Assembly (NCBI GenBank): GCA_037892935.1
Contig: JAYXKI010000001.1
Coordinates: forward strand, 3,472,001-3,536,000
Reading direction: 5' to 3'
DNA from: Phlebopus portentosus
Taxonomy: Eukaryota > Basidiomycota > Agaricomycetes > Boletales > Boletinellaceae
DNA length: 64,000 nucleotides
Translations under genes and position numbers: made by a program
Shown: piece after piece, positions 9,953 to 18,770 of the stretch
How the letters are laid out: each line of letters begins with the position of its first letter
Position numbering within the stretch: position 1 is the first letter of the stretch
Notes under the pieces: generated by a model
Told to the model about the DNA's origin: nothing
Database searches by the model: none
What the model saw: only the letters and a program-made list of their open reading frames with translations

Positions 9953-11713
9953 GCGGTGAGCCAAACGATGCAAACGGCGTCGGCTCATGGTCTTCGGTGA
10001 CCATGAAGCACCCTTGGGCCGAAAAAAAATAAAAAAATAGGAAAAATATGAAAGTACAAAAATAATGTATTTTTCTTTTTCTTGTGTACTATAGTGGCTT
10101 GTAATAACAAGCCGAATGTTTTTCTTGTGAGGATGGTTCTTTGTGAGATCAGGGAATGTAAGATTGAGATGGGCTGGAGTGAAATAGGGAGGATAGGCGC
10201 CCTAAAAATAGCGCCGGGGCCAAAAGAATGACTTGAGTAAGGTGAAAATGTGGAAGGGGGTGACTCGGCATCTCGCCGCAGTCGTTTGGATGATGATTGG
10301 AGAGTGTGAAGATAGCGGCGGGTCCAAATAGGTGACTTAGGAATGTGTATATAAGGGAGAGGGTGATTATGAGGCTTCGGCAGATCTTCATAAGTTGGAT
10401 TTGGCGTCTAGGTCATCCGCCGCAGTCTCTTGTGCTAGGTTGTCGAGTTCCGGCATAGATTTCTGAGTGAGGTCTTCGACTGAGTTGATTATTCGAGTGC
10501 GTTGAAGAGTAAGTCTGAAGCTTGGGAACGTACGGAGTCATTACGACCAGTTCCGCAGCGTTCCGACTGGTTTCACTCAGTTTCGACTGGTTTCGCTCGA
10601 ATGAGTAGACTTAGCAAGAACGCCATAGTCCTGATGGCACATGCACCATTCTTTGATCGGCCATCAAGATGGGAGAATCACGGCATCGAGTTTGCACGCG
10701 TCGATCACAAGTCTCTGGACCTCGGATCCGCATTCCAGACAAAGAGATTTGACCCTGCAACCTCGTCCTCAGTCCCTCTCCTTTGTTAAACATCGCAGAC
10801 TTACTTTGTCAGGCTAGCCAGAGCCCTTCCGAGTCATTTCCCCGAGTTCTGCTCCGTTCCGCTCAAAGAGACCCGGTTCCGAAGGTTTCGCACATATTCT
10901 GACCTTTCTATATGCGTCCCCTTTAATCCATTATGCTCTCGTTCCAGACATGCTTAGTATTGTTTCTTTTGACCTATGTGTCCCTTAAACTATTCATATG
11001 CGCTCCTCTCCTTTGTAGATAGCGATATGCGTTTCCTTTTCTTTATAACATAGGTTCTCTGACCGCTGGGAGGCTCAGTCTTGGACGTTTAGTATAAATA
11101 TAGCACGACTCTCGTAGTAGAGGGACAGCTTAGTCGGAGCTGAGTGGGAGCTTAGCTTACAGTTCTCACATCGTCTCAAAGTCTCTCGACCTCCAGTCTA
11201 CTTGTTTGTAGTGGACTCTCTCGTCTCTATAGTCTAATATACGATATTTCGTGTTCTGTACAGTTGATCAGTGATCTCTCTTCGTAGCAGAGCTGTTCGT
11301 ACGTTTGTATAGTTCGCTGTGATCGTACAAAGGCTCCTCTTACTTCTCTCACTCGAACCGATACCTCCATACGTGTTCCAAACCGTTTCGCCCAGTTTCG
11401 CTCATAACCCAGTTACTCTGCATGCTGCTCGCATTTGGTCTCGCAACACCTTCTCCTCTCCATTGTCATCGGGAAAGGACACCATATTACCCCTTTCCTC
11501 TTGACTTTCCACTCTCCGCTTCCTCAAGACCAGCCCGGTGCTATTCCGCATCGTTTTGATCGGAAACAGTCAGTTTCATCGTCCCACACATATCCTTCGA
11601 TTCTCTCAGTCCCCTTCCATCATCGTTTCGCACCTCCATCCCTCGCATCACATTTCGACACACTCAGCAATTGTCCTTCGTCCATTGAATCGCATTTTGA
11701 ATCGTTACGCCGC
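9953..11713. other. Region without recognised genes; LTR-like promoter piece near 11092
   Basis: No convincing coding frame occurs. Repeated GTTTCG/GTTCCG motifs appear at about 10540-10600, 10830-10890 and 11375-11400. A TATAAATATAG box at about 11093-11103 is followed by T/C-rich leader-like sequence, as in an LTR, but no matching second LTR was found. R copy 2 is inserted at the right end. Confidence 0.4.
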
Positions 11714-13466
11714 TGTAGTGCGCCGCACTAACCTGTACCGGTCCAGCGGCACAGGCCTGTAAGGGCTGTACTCCCCTATGCCATACCCAGGACACCCCGC
11801 GTACTATTGTCAGCAAACCAGCCTTCGCCGCCGTTACCCATAATACAGCCTGCTCAGCGGCTGCCGGACCTTCGGCGGCCTAGGAACAGCACCCACGCCG
11901 CCGCCGCCACCGACCATACAAACCGGCGGCGACACCTCCACTCCTATCTTATGATCACCTTGTCCCCCCTTTGACCAAATCCTAGTTCCCCTTCTCCAGC
12001 CTCTCTCAAGAATGGTTCTGCCGAATCCGGTGACTCCGGGCTTCAGAAATGCTCGCACGGTGGCCGGACACGCTGCGGCGGATGTATATCGCTCCATCAC
12101 GGAGGTGTATGCCTGCCGCTGCGCCGGCTGGGTGAACGATAGCCAATCTCAGGTCCATTTCGTTGATTGTTTCATATTCTTATCATCCCACATTGTACAC
12201 CGAGCGCAGTAGCGCGCCCGGCGGCCGTCCGTATATTCCCCCTTTTAGTTTGATTTGACCCCTTGGCATTTCAGATCCATATAGAGCACACCCTGACCGA
12301 TCCGAACAGCCCCGACGTTCGACACGACGTACCAGCACTCCGCCGTTCCGATTGGGGGGCCCCTAGGTCTTGGTGGCTTGGCGGCGCATCTCGGCGGTGG
12401 CCCCCGCCGTCGCGGCGCGCCTGTCACGCCTCGCCGCCTGCCGCTTTAAGTGATATTTCTTATCAAGGACTCATAGTATATATAGAGAGCATGTATCTAT
12501 CCTAAAAAGCAGCAGATATACACTCTAGAACGCAGCTACCAGAGACCAACCACAAGTAAAGAAGCCTCCTTCAAGAAACCAGTATATACAGAGAACCAGA
12601 CAGCCGGATCGGGCGAACTCCCGGTCACGTGCCCTCGCCGATCCCGTCCTGATGGCGTGGCCCCCGATCTCACAGGATAGAAGCCGCTGAGCTCATTCGC
12701 CGCCCTGGTCATCTCCCTTCTGCGCAGCTGTCACTCGTCTAGTAATCGCTCCAGGGACTTCCCACTTATATCTGCATCGCCGTCCCTCTCTCTCTAGCCT
12801 CCGCCGCTGCTCGGTCCTGAGCATTTGTGATTCTTCCTCAACGCCTCGACGCAGCCGTCACTCCTCTAATCGTTTGTGATTCTTCCTCAACGCCTCGACG
12901 CAGCCGTCACTCTTCTAGGCATCTGTTATACTTCCTCGACGCCTCGATGCAGCTGTCACTCTTCTTGTGTTCGCCGCTACCGTCGGCGCCAGCGCCCCTT
13001 TTCGACTGAATCCAGTCTCCCACTTCTCGCCGCCTCCGCGTCGTTCCACCGCCGACACTACTACCCTTTCAAGTGGTGTCGACGCTCTCTCTCCCGCATC
13101 TTCTCTGTGTCATTCCGACGTCATCTCCCCGACTACCAGGCGGAATTGCACTGATGCGAACCTCCGCCGGCGCCGCACCCAGTCCGCCGCTGCGACCCCT
13201 TTGCCGGTTCAGTCGGACTCGGCGATCCCTATACAGCCGTCGAGGCCCGGATCGCCACGGCGAGGTATTCGAAGGCGCAGCGGATCTGCCTAACGGCCAG
13301 ATCCTTGTGCATCTGAGCTGAGTGTCGCTTCTGAAAGCCTGTAGGTAGTCTGTAGATCTGGTAGGACCTCCCCTTTTTCCTCTCGACACCTTTGACATCG
13401 CCTCCCTGTGGTCGAACGCCGCCGCCGCCGCCTTTGTCCCTATCTAGGAGAGTCTGACAGTCTACA
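11714..13466 (+). repeat. R repeat copy 2, full length with CCGC duplication
   Basis: It begins TGTAGTGCGCCGCACTA and ends GACAGTCTACA, so the ends form a 5-bp inverted repeat (TGTAG/CTACA) with TG...CA termini. CCGC occurs directly before (11710-11713) and after (13467-13470), a 4-bp target duplication. Inside are two TATA-like boxes (near 12475 and 12584). A reading frame near 12012-12150 (NPVTPGFRNARTVAGH) is kept in all copies, and a 49-bp short-period repeat lies at about 12807-12960. An LTR-like or non-autonomous element is likely. Confidence 0.75.
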
Positions 13467-13470
13467 CCGC

Positions 13471-13789
13471 GTTCCGACACTTTAGACTATGAGTGAGATC
13501 GGCTGCAGTCGCTTACCAGTGTGTTAGCACAGTCGATTAGTCACGTTCGGGTTGGTGGTTCGACTAGCGTAGCTTAGTTAATTTAGTTCTTGTGCCTTAG
13601 GTTAGTCGGCTTTAGTCCAGAGCTCGCAGCTGAGCCGGAGAGTCGATTTAGCCTTTGCACTGCCACCATCGATCTCGGAAGAAGTTCACCCTCGGAATTC
13701 TTCCTCGAGCGCTTCCCTCACATCCCTCAAGCCCTTCCATTGTATATCCCTATCTCCCTCCATTCCTTCGTGCCCTTAGCTCGGGTGTA
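13471..13789. other. Spacer, no gene recognised
   Basis: The sequence continues the interrupted host site on the right of R copy 2. It is CpG-containing and moderately GC-rich with TTAGTC motifs, possibly part of an LTR of the gypsy relic that follows, but no second LTR copy was found to confirm this. Confidence 0.35.
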
Positions 13790-14433
13790 ATTCTCTGCTG
13801 ACCGTTTGAAGGTATTCTAGGGCAGCCCCTCGAACTATACACTCCCTGTCTGGCATCAGAACGTCCACAGGAGTTTTAGCGTGTGTGGTAGGGGATAACT
13901 CTGAATGCTGCATATCGAAGTGCTGAAATGGCGCCGTTTACTTCAGCGAGAACATAGGATCCTCCTTTGGTTCGCCACACGACAATCATGGGCCCTAGGT
14001 ACTTTGGCTTTGTCTTCCTGTTCAGCTCATTTTCAATCTGGGAGTTCCGGACCAGCACAAGTGAGCCAGGGGCGAAATTGTAATCCTTAATTGTTGCGGC
14101 GTGGGTTTTCTCGAAGTCCTGTATGGATTTGAAATGTCCCTGGATGATGGATTCCTTGACTCGTTGGAGGTCCTCAGGTCATTTCTGGAGTGCCCTTGCT
14201 CTCGCCGCGATGAGTTGTGCGTTGGACATCTTGGAGGTGACCGCCGGCAAGATGTACATCTGTTCGGCGAGGTCGAAGGGGAGTACTGGTTCGACGCCGT
14301 GGGCCATAAAGTATGGGCTATAGCCTGTGCAGCGTTGGATCGTGATTCGTTTGGCCCAAATGGCGTGGTATATATGCTGGGACCACTTGTCTGGGCTTGC
14401 GTCGGCGAGCTTCATTAGGGTTTCTCTAAGGTC
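13790..14433 (-). pseudogene. Ty3/gypsy integrase C-terminal relic
   Basis: The minus strand reads the end of a gypsy integrase: DASPDKWSQHIYHAIWAKR, QRCTGYSPYFMAHGVEP, then AATIKDYNFAPGSLVLVRNS, KTKPKYLGPMIVV and ALRYAAFRVIPYHTR. These are the GYSPY/A-type and GPF/Y-type motifs after the catalytic core. The frame is broken around 14080-14180. R copy 3 cuts it at the upstream side (14438), and the missing N-terminal part is not found on the other side of that repeat. The lineage differs from elements A-C because it lacks a chromodomain at its end. Confidence 0.7.
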
Positions 14434-14437
14434 CCGG

Positions 14438-16346
14438 TGTAGTGCGCCGCACTAACCTGTACTGGTCTAGCAACACAGGCCTGTAAGGGCTGTACTCCCC
14501 TATGCCATACCCAGGACACCCTGCGTACTATTGTCAGCAAACCAGCCTTCGCCGCCATTACCCATAATACACCCTGCTCAGTGGCCGCCGGACCTTTGGC
14601 GGCCTAGGAACAGCACCCACGCCACCGCTGCTGCGACCATGTGAACCGGCGGCGACGCCTCCACTCCTATCTTATGTTCACCTTGTCCCCCCTTCAACCA
14701 AATCCTAGTTCCCCTTCTCCAGCCTCCCTCAAGAACGGTTCCGCCAAATCCGGTGACTCCGGGCTTCAGAAATGCTTGCACGGTGGCCGGACACACTGCG
14801 GCGGATGTATATCGCGCCATCACGGAGGTGTATGCCCGCCGCCGCACTGCCTGGGTGAACGATAGCCAATCTCAGGTCCATTTCATTGATTGTGTCATAT
14901 TCTTATCATCCCACATTATACGCCGAGTGCGGTAGCACGCCCGGCGGCCATCCGTATATTCCCCCTTTTAGTTTTATTCAACCCCTTAGCATTTCAGATC
15001 CATATAGAGCGCGTCCTGACTGATCCGAACGGCCCTGACGTTCGACATGACGTACTAGCATTCCACTGTTCTGATTGGGGCGCCTCTAGGTCTTGGTGAC
15101 TTGGCGGCGCATCTCGGCGGCGGCCCCCGCCGTTGCGGTGTGCCTGTCATGCCTCGCCGCCCACCACTTTAGTGATATTTCTTATCAAGGACTCATAGTA
15201 TATATAGAGAGCATGTATCTACCCTAAAAAGCAGCGGATATACACTCCAGAACGCAGCTACCAAAGACCAACCACAAGTAAAGAAGCCCCTTTCAAGAAA
15301 CCAGTATATACAGAGAACCAGACAACCGGATCGGGCAAACTCCCGGTCATGTGCCCCCACTGATCCTGTCCTGATGGCGTGGTCCCCGATCTCACAGGAT
15401 AGAAGCCGCTGAGCTCATTCGCCACTCTGGACATCTCCCTTCTGCGCAGCTGTCACTTTTCTAGTAATCGCTCCAGGGATTTCCGACTTTTATCTGGATC
15501 GCCGTCCCCCTCTCTCGATCCTCCACCGCTGCTCGGTTCTGAGCATTCGGGATTCCTCCTCAATGTCCTGACACAGCCATCACTCCTCTAGTAATCAATC
15601 CCACAATCTTTGATTTCTCCCCGCGCCTGAAGCCACCTTTCGTGTTCCCTTGCCGCCGCTCGGTTCAGATCGTTTGTGATTCTTCCTCAACGCCCCGATG
15701 CAGCCGTCACTCTTCTAGTAACCAGCCCCGCGATCTTCGATTTCTCCTCGCGGCTGAAGCCCCCTTTTGTGTCTCTGCACTGCCATTTGGGTAGGGCATC
15801 TGTGATACTTCCTCGACGTCTTGACGTAGCTGTCACTCTTCTAGTGTTCGCCGCCACTACCGGTGCCGGTGTCCCCCTCCGTCTGAATTCAGTCTCCCAC
15901 TTCTCGCCGCCTCCGCGTCATTCCACCGCCGATACTACTTCCCTTTCAAGTGGTGTCGACGTGCTCTCACCTCCCCCTTCTCTGTGTCGTTCCTATGTCA
16001 TCTCCCCGACTACCAGACGGAATCGCACTGGTGCAGACCCCTGTCGGCGCCGCACCCAGTCTGCCGCTGCAACTCCTTCGCTAGTTCAGTTGGACTCGGT
16101 GGTCCCTATTCAGCCATCGAGGCCCTTATCGCCACGGCGAGTTATTCGAAGGCGCGGCGGATCTGCCTAACGGCCAGATCCTTGTGCATCTGAGCTGAGT
16201 GTCGCTTCTGAAAGCCTGTAGGTAGTCTGTAGATCTGGTAGGACCTCCCCCTTTTCCTCTCGACGCCTTTGACATCGCCTCCCTGTGGTCGAACGCTGCT
16301 GCTGCCACCGCCTTTGTCCCTATCTAGGAGAGTTTGATAGTCTACA
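14438..16346 (+). repeat. R repeat copy 3, full length
   Basis: It starts TGTAGTGCGCCGCACTA and ends GATAGTCTACA, matching R copy 2 along its length, and is 1909 bp against 1753 bp. The extra length is explained by more copies of an internal unit of about 127 bp: the landmark GTCACT(C/T)(T/C)TCTAGT recurs near 15440, 15580, 15705 and 15832. Flanking tetranucleotides are CCGG and CCGT, one mismatch from a 4-bp duplication. The kept frame NPVTPGFRNACTVAGH is at about 14750-14870. Confidence 0.75.
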
Positions 16347-16506
16347 CCGTGTACAAGGGAGTCGGGGACGTAAAGGTCGTTGTCCTCCTGTTCTTCTGCG
16401 GCGGAGTATAACTGTAGGCCGGTGTGGCAGTGGATATCTGGGGGGTTGTCTATGTCGGAGAAGAGGTCTGTTTCGATGGGGCCAGTGGCTGGAGGTTCCT
16501 GGAGGG
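16347..16506 (-). pseudogene. Minus-strand coding relic, left part (split by element A)
   Basis: The minus strand encodes an acidic stretch (SLQEPPATGPIETDLFSDI, then YSAAEEQEDNDLYVPDSL) with no stop. It continues across the element A insertion site into 23097-23552. The family is not recognised; the neighbourhood suggests an old retroelement gag. Element A is inserted into it and R copy 3 ends at its other side. Confidence 0.4.
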
Positions 16507-16511
16507 ATATT

Positions 16512-16920
16512 TGTAAGGACTCGAACATTTTCCTTTTCTTTTCTTATGTCATCACTCATTTTAATATTCTTTTTCCTTTTCTTTTATTTTTTCTTATGCG
16601 CTTATTCATCCAATTGCCGGAACATTCCACAACGTTCTATCATGCTCACTAATCATCTCATTCCTTGTCATGTGACTTCCTATTAGAGTAGACCTTTCCT
16701 GCGCTCACAGTCTATATAAGTAGATAGTTTGACTCTTTCGTTCCTTGTCTTTCTATTCTACTTACCTTCACTGCGACATAGGTATCTACTCTTGTATTAT
16801 TAGTTTGTTGAATTCTACTTACCTTCACTGCGACATAGCCCGGCGACTCGCGTTAGCCAGTTGTTTGTTGTTTGTGTTGGCCGCCTCGAGATCGACGCCC
16901 GTTAGTCTCGCCGCCTAACA
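16512..16920 (+). repeat. Element A 5' LTR
   Basis: TGTAAGGACTCGAACA...GCCGCCTAACA, 409 bp. A TATATAAG box lies at about 16714-16720. The sequence GTCTTTCTATT at 16747-16757, about 30 bp after the TATA box, is the likely RNA start because the primer-binding site is its exact complement. A direct repeat of TTCTACTTACCTTCACTGCGACATAG occurs twice (about 16756 and 16815). Confidence 0.93.
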
Positions 16921-16921
16921 T

Positions 16922-16932
16922 AATAGAAAGAC
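16922..16932 (+). promoter_or_regulatory. Self-priming primer-binding site
   Basis: AATAGAAAGAC, starting two bases after the 5' LTR, is the exact reverse complement of GTCTTTCTATT at 16747-16757 in the LTR. The match is 11 nt and ends at mismatches on both sides. In Tf1/sushi-type elements the first 11 nt of the RNA fold back to prime reverse transcription; this arrangement and length agree. No tRNA complement was looked for systematically. Confidence 0.75.
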
Positions 16933-17318
16933 CTACTCTCAAACCCGTGGTTTAACCACTCGTTTGTCGCTACTCCACGCAGGAGACACATCGACGGTCA
17001 ACGACCGCGCCCATCCCGGATTTATCCGAGCAACCCCTATCTTGCCCGTCAAGGTCCGACTGACTTTGACGTGTCCCGATAGTTCCCGAAAACAATCAAT
17101 CAACCCTCCAATCGTGGCGCTCCGAATCACTCTTCTGTGGAACTCGCATCAGATGTTCTCGTGGGTGACTCATAGAGTCCAATCATCATCAAGCATCTCG
17201 TTCATCATCTACCTCGGTGCCTTCCGACTAGTCATCAATTTCAAAGACGAGCCGGTCATCCGAAGTCGGTCCCGTCCGAACACCGTACCGATCCCCGTTC
17301 CACCCCCGGCCTATCAAG

Positions 17319-18770
17319 GTGGATCTAACTGACGACCAGCGGGCGGCTCTCCCGACAAACTGTAGGTGGAGCGCGTCACGAGGACATCACATTGTCAAGT
17401 CAGGTGATCAAATCTTTACTGCCTGGTGGGACGAGAACGCGAAGAAGTGGTACTCTGACAGAGAAGGAAAGTCGCTTTATTGGCGAGCGAAGCGAGAGGG
17501 AGACATAGACGATCCTGCACCCCCTACCCCCACGCGATCAACGGCTCCTTTACCAGGGCCATCAACATCGACAGGCCAGACGTCAGCTCCACCTATAGCA
17601 CCTTCGTTGTCTTTCACTGAACCACGAGAACCTGCTCCGCTTGTACCAACAGACGAAGAAGAGGAGGACGAAGAAGAAGAGCAAGAGATGTCGTTGTCGA
17701 AAGAGTCAATAACGGACCTTGCTACGGCGATCGCGCTAGCGCTCCAGGCAGCAGGAGAAGGCACGGGCCAAGGATCAAAGTCAAACAAGGTTCATATTGC
17801 CAAGCCCCGAGATTTCGATGGCGAGCACGGATATGTCGACTTCAAACGAGAGCTGCGCCTGTATGTCTATGCATCAGAGTCGGAGTTTAGGACAAGCAAA
17901 GCAAAGATCATGTTCGCTCTGTCGTATATGAAGAGCGGTGCTGCAGCGAGCTGGGCGGAAAGCTACACGAGTGGTGCAATCGACGAACATGGTAGGATAG
18001 CATTCAAGGACACTTGGGATGCTTTCCTAAAGAAGCTCGATACCTCGTTCGACGACCCGGCCCGGTCTCAAAAAGCATTTGAACGACTCGACGCGATGTA
18101 TCAGGGCGATCTCAATGCAGATGAATTCTTCAACAAGTTTGACATTTGCCGAGTGGATGCTGGACTGGCCACGGAGGCTCACGACGAATGGCTGATGAGT
18201 CGCCTCAAGAGGGCTCTGAACCCGAAGGTGGTCGAAGGTATCATGCGTTTACCCAACGAGCCAACGACGTACGAAGAATTCAAGAAGGCGGCGGTCAAGG
18301 TTGACAGGGTTGAGCGCCAGATCAGAGATCTGATGGCTGAACGCCGGAGGAAGACGATCAGCTCGACGATGATGAAACCAGCGCCACAACCATTGAAACG
18401 TCCGGCACCACCTCAACAAGCAGCTCGCCCCTTTGCTCCACCCGTCCAAGATCGTCGTGACGCCACTGGAGTAACATATGGAGGCTTAGGCCAGCCGATG
18501 GACGTGATGATGAACCAGGCGCGCCGTACACGCGCTTGCTATAAGTGTGGTCAGGTAGGCCACTACATCCGGGAATGCCCTCGAGGCCGTGAAGCAATAC
18601 GTGCAATCATTGCGGCCTTCGTTCCAGCAGACAGAAAGGCGCTCTTCGAGGAACTCGGCCAAGCCAAGGAATCCTCCTTCGAAGAGGTCGACGACGTCGA
18701 TGTACGAGCGGTACCCGCTGATTTGGAAGAACTCGTAGGAGGCGAGGGTTTTCCGGAAGACCAGACGTAG
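17319..18770 (+). CDS. gag: Element A Gag polyprotein
   Basis: A 483-residue protein makes the particle core. It begins MDLTDDQRAALPTN. The N-terminal 60 residues contain WWDENAKKWYSDREGKSLYW, followed by a Pro/Thr/Ser-rich linker and an acidic run near residue 110. A retrotransposon Gag (capsid-like) helical domain covers about residues 160-345, with AASWAESYTSGAI and FNKFDICRVDAGL. A CCHC zinc knuckle (CYKCGQVGHYIREC) lies at about residues 407-420. No internal stop is present. The end overlaps the pol frame by about 16 codons, with a GGGTTTT heptamer inside the overlap. The same gag is found in decayed form in element B. Confidence 0.9.
   Translation: MDLTDDQRAALPTNCRWSASRGHHIVKSGDQIFTAWWDENAKKWYSDREGKSLYWRAKREGDIDDPAPPTPTRSTAPLPGPSTSTGQTSAPPIAPSLSFTEPREPAPLVPTDEEEEDEEEEQEMSLSKESITDLATAIALALQAAGEGTGQGSKSNKVHIAKPRDFDGEHGYVDFKRELRLYVYASESEFRTSKAKIMFALSYMKSGAAASWAESYTSGAIDEHGRIAFKDTWDAFLKKLDTSFDDPARSQKAFERLDAMYQGDLNADEFFNKFDICRVDAGLATEAHDEWLMSRLKRALNPKVVEGIMRLPNEPTTYEEFKKAAVKVDRVERQIRDLMAERRRKTISSTMMKPAPQPLKRPAPPQQAARPFAPPVQDRRDATGVTYGGLGQPMDVMMNQARRTRACYKCGQVGHYIRECPRGREAIRAIIAAFVPADRKALFEELGQAKESSFEEVDDVDVRAVPADLEELVGGEGFPEDQT
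18746..18752 (+). promoter_or_regulatory. Candidate -1 ribosomal frameshift heptamer GGGTTTT
   Basis: In the gag frame the bases read G GGT TTT, the X XXY YYZ form of a -1 slippery site. Pol lies in the -1 frame, which is open from 18722. The gag stop is at 18768-18770, just downstream. The heptamer is kept at 27100-27106 in element B although its surroundings have mutated. No pseudoknot was evaluated. Confidence 0.55.

Noticed and set aside
9422..9988. Long minus-strand open frame (188 codons)
   Set aside because: It lies opposite the cysteine-rich plus frame in GC-rich sequence, is low-complexity (Arg/Pro/Leu) and has no motif. It is probably a shadow.
14438..16346. R repeats as Helitrons
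   Set aside because: Helitrons insert between A and T without target duplication and end in CTRR with a hairpin. R has TG...CA ends and copy 2 has a CCGC duplication.
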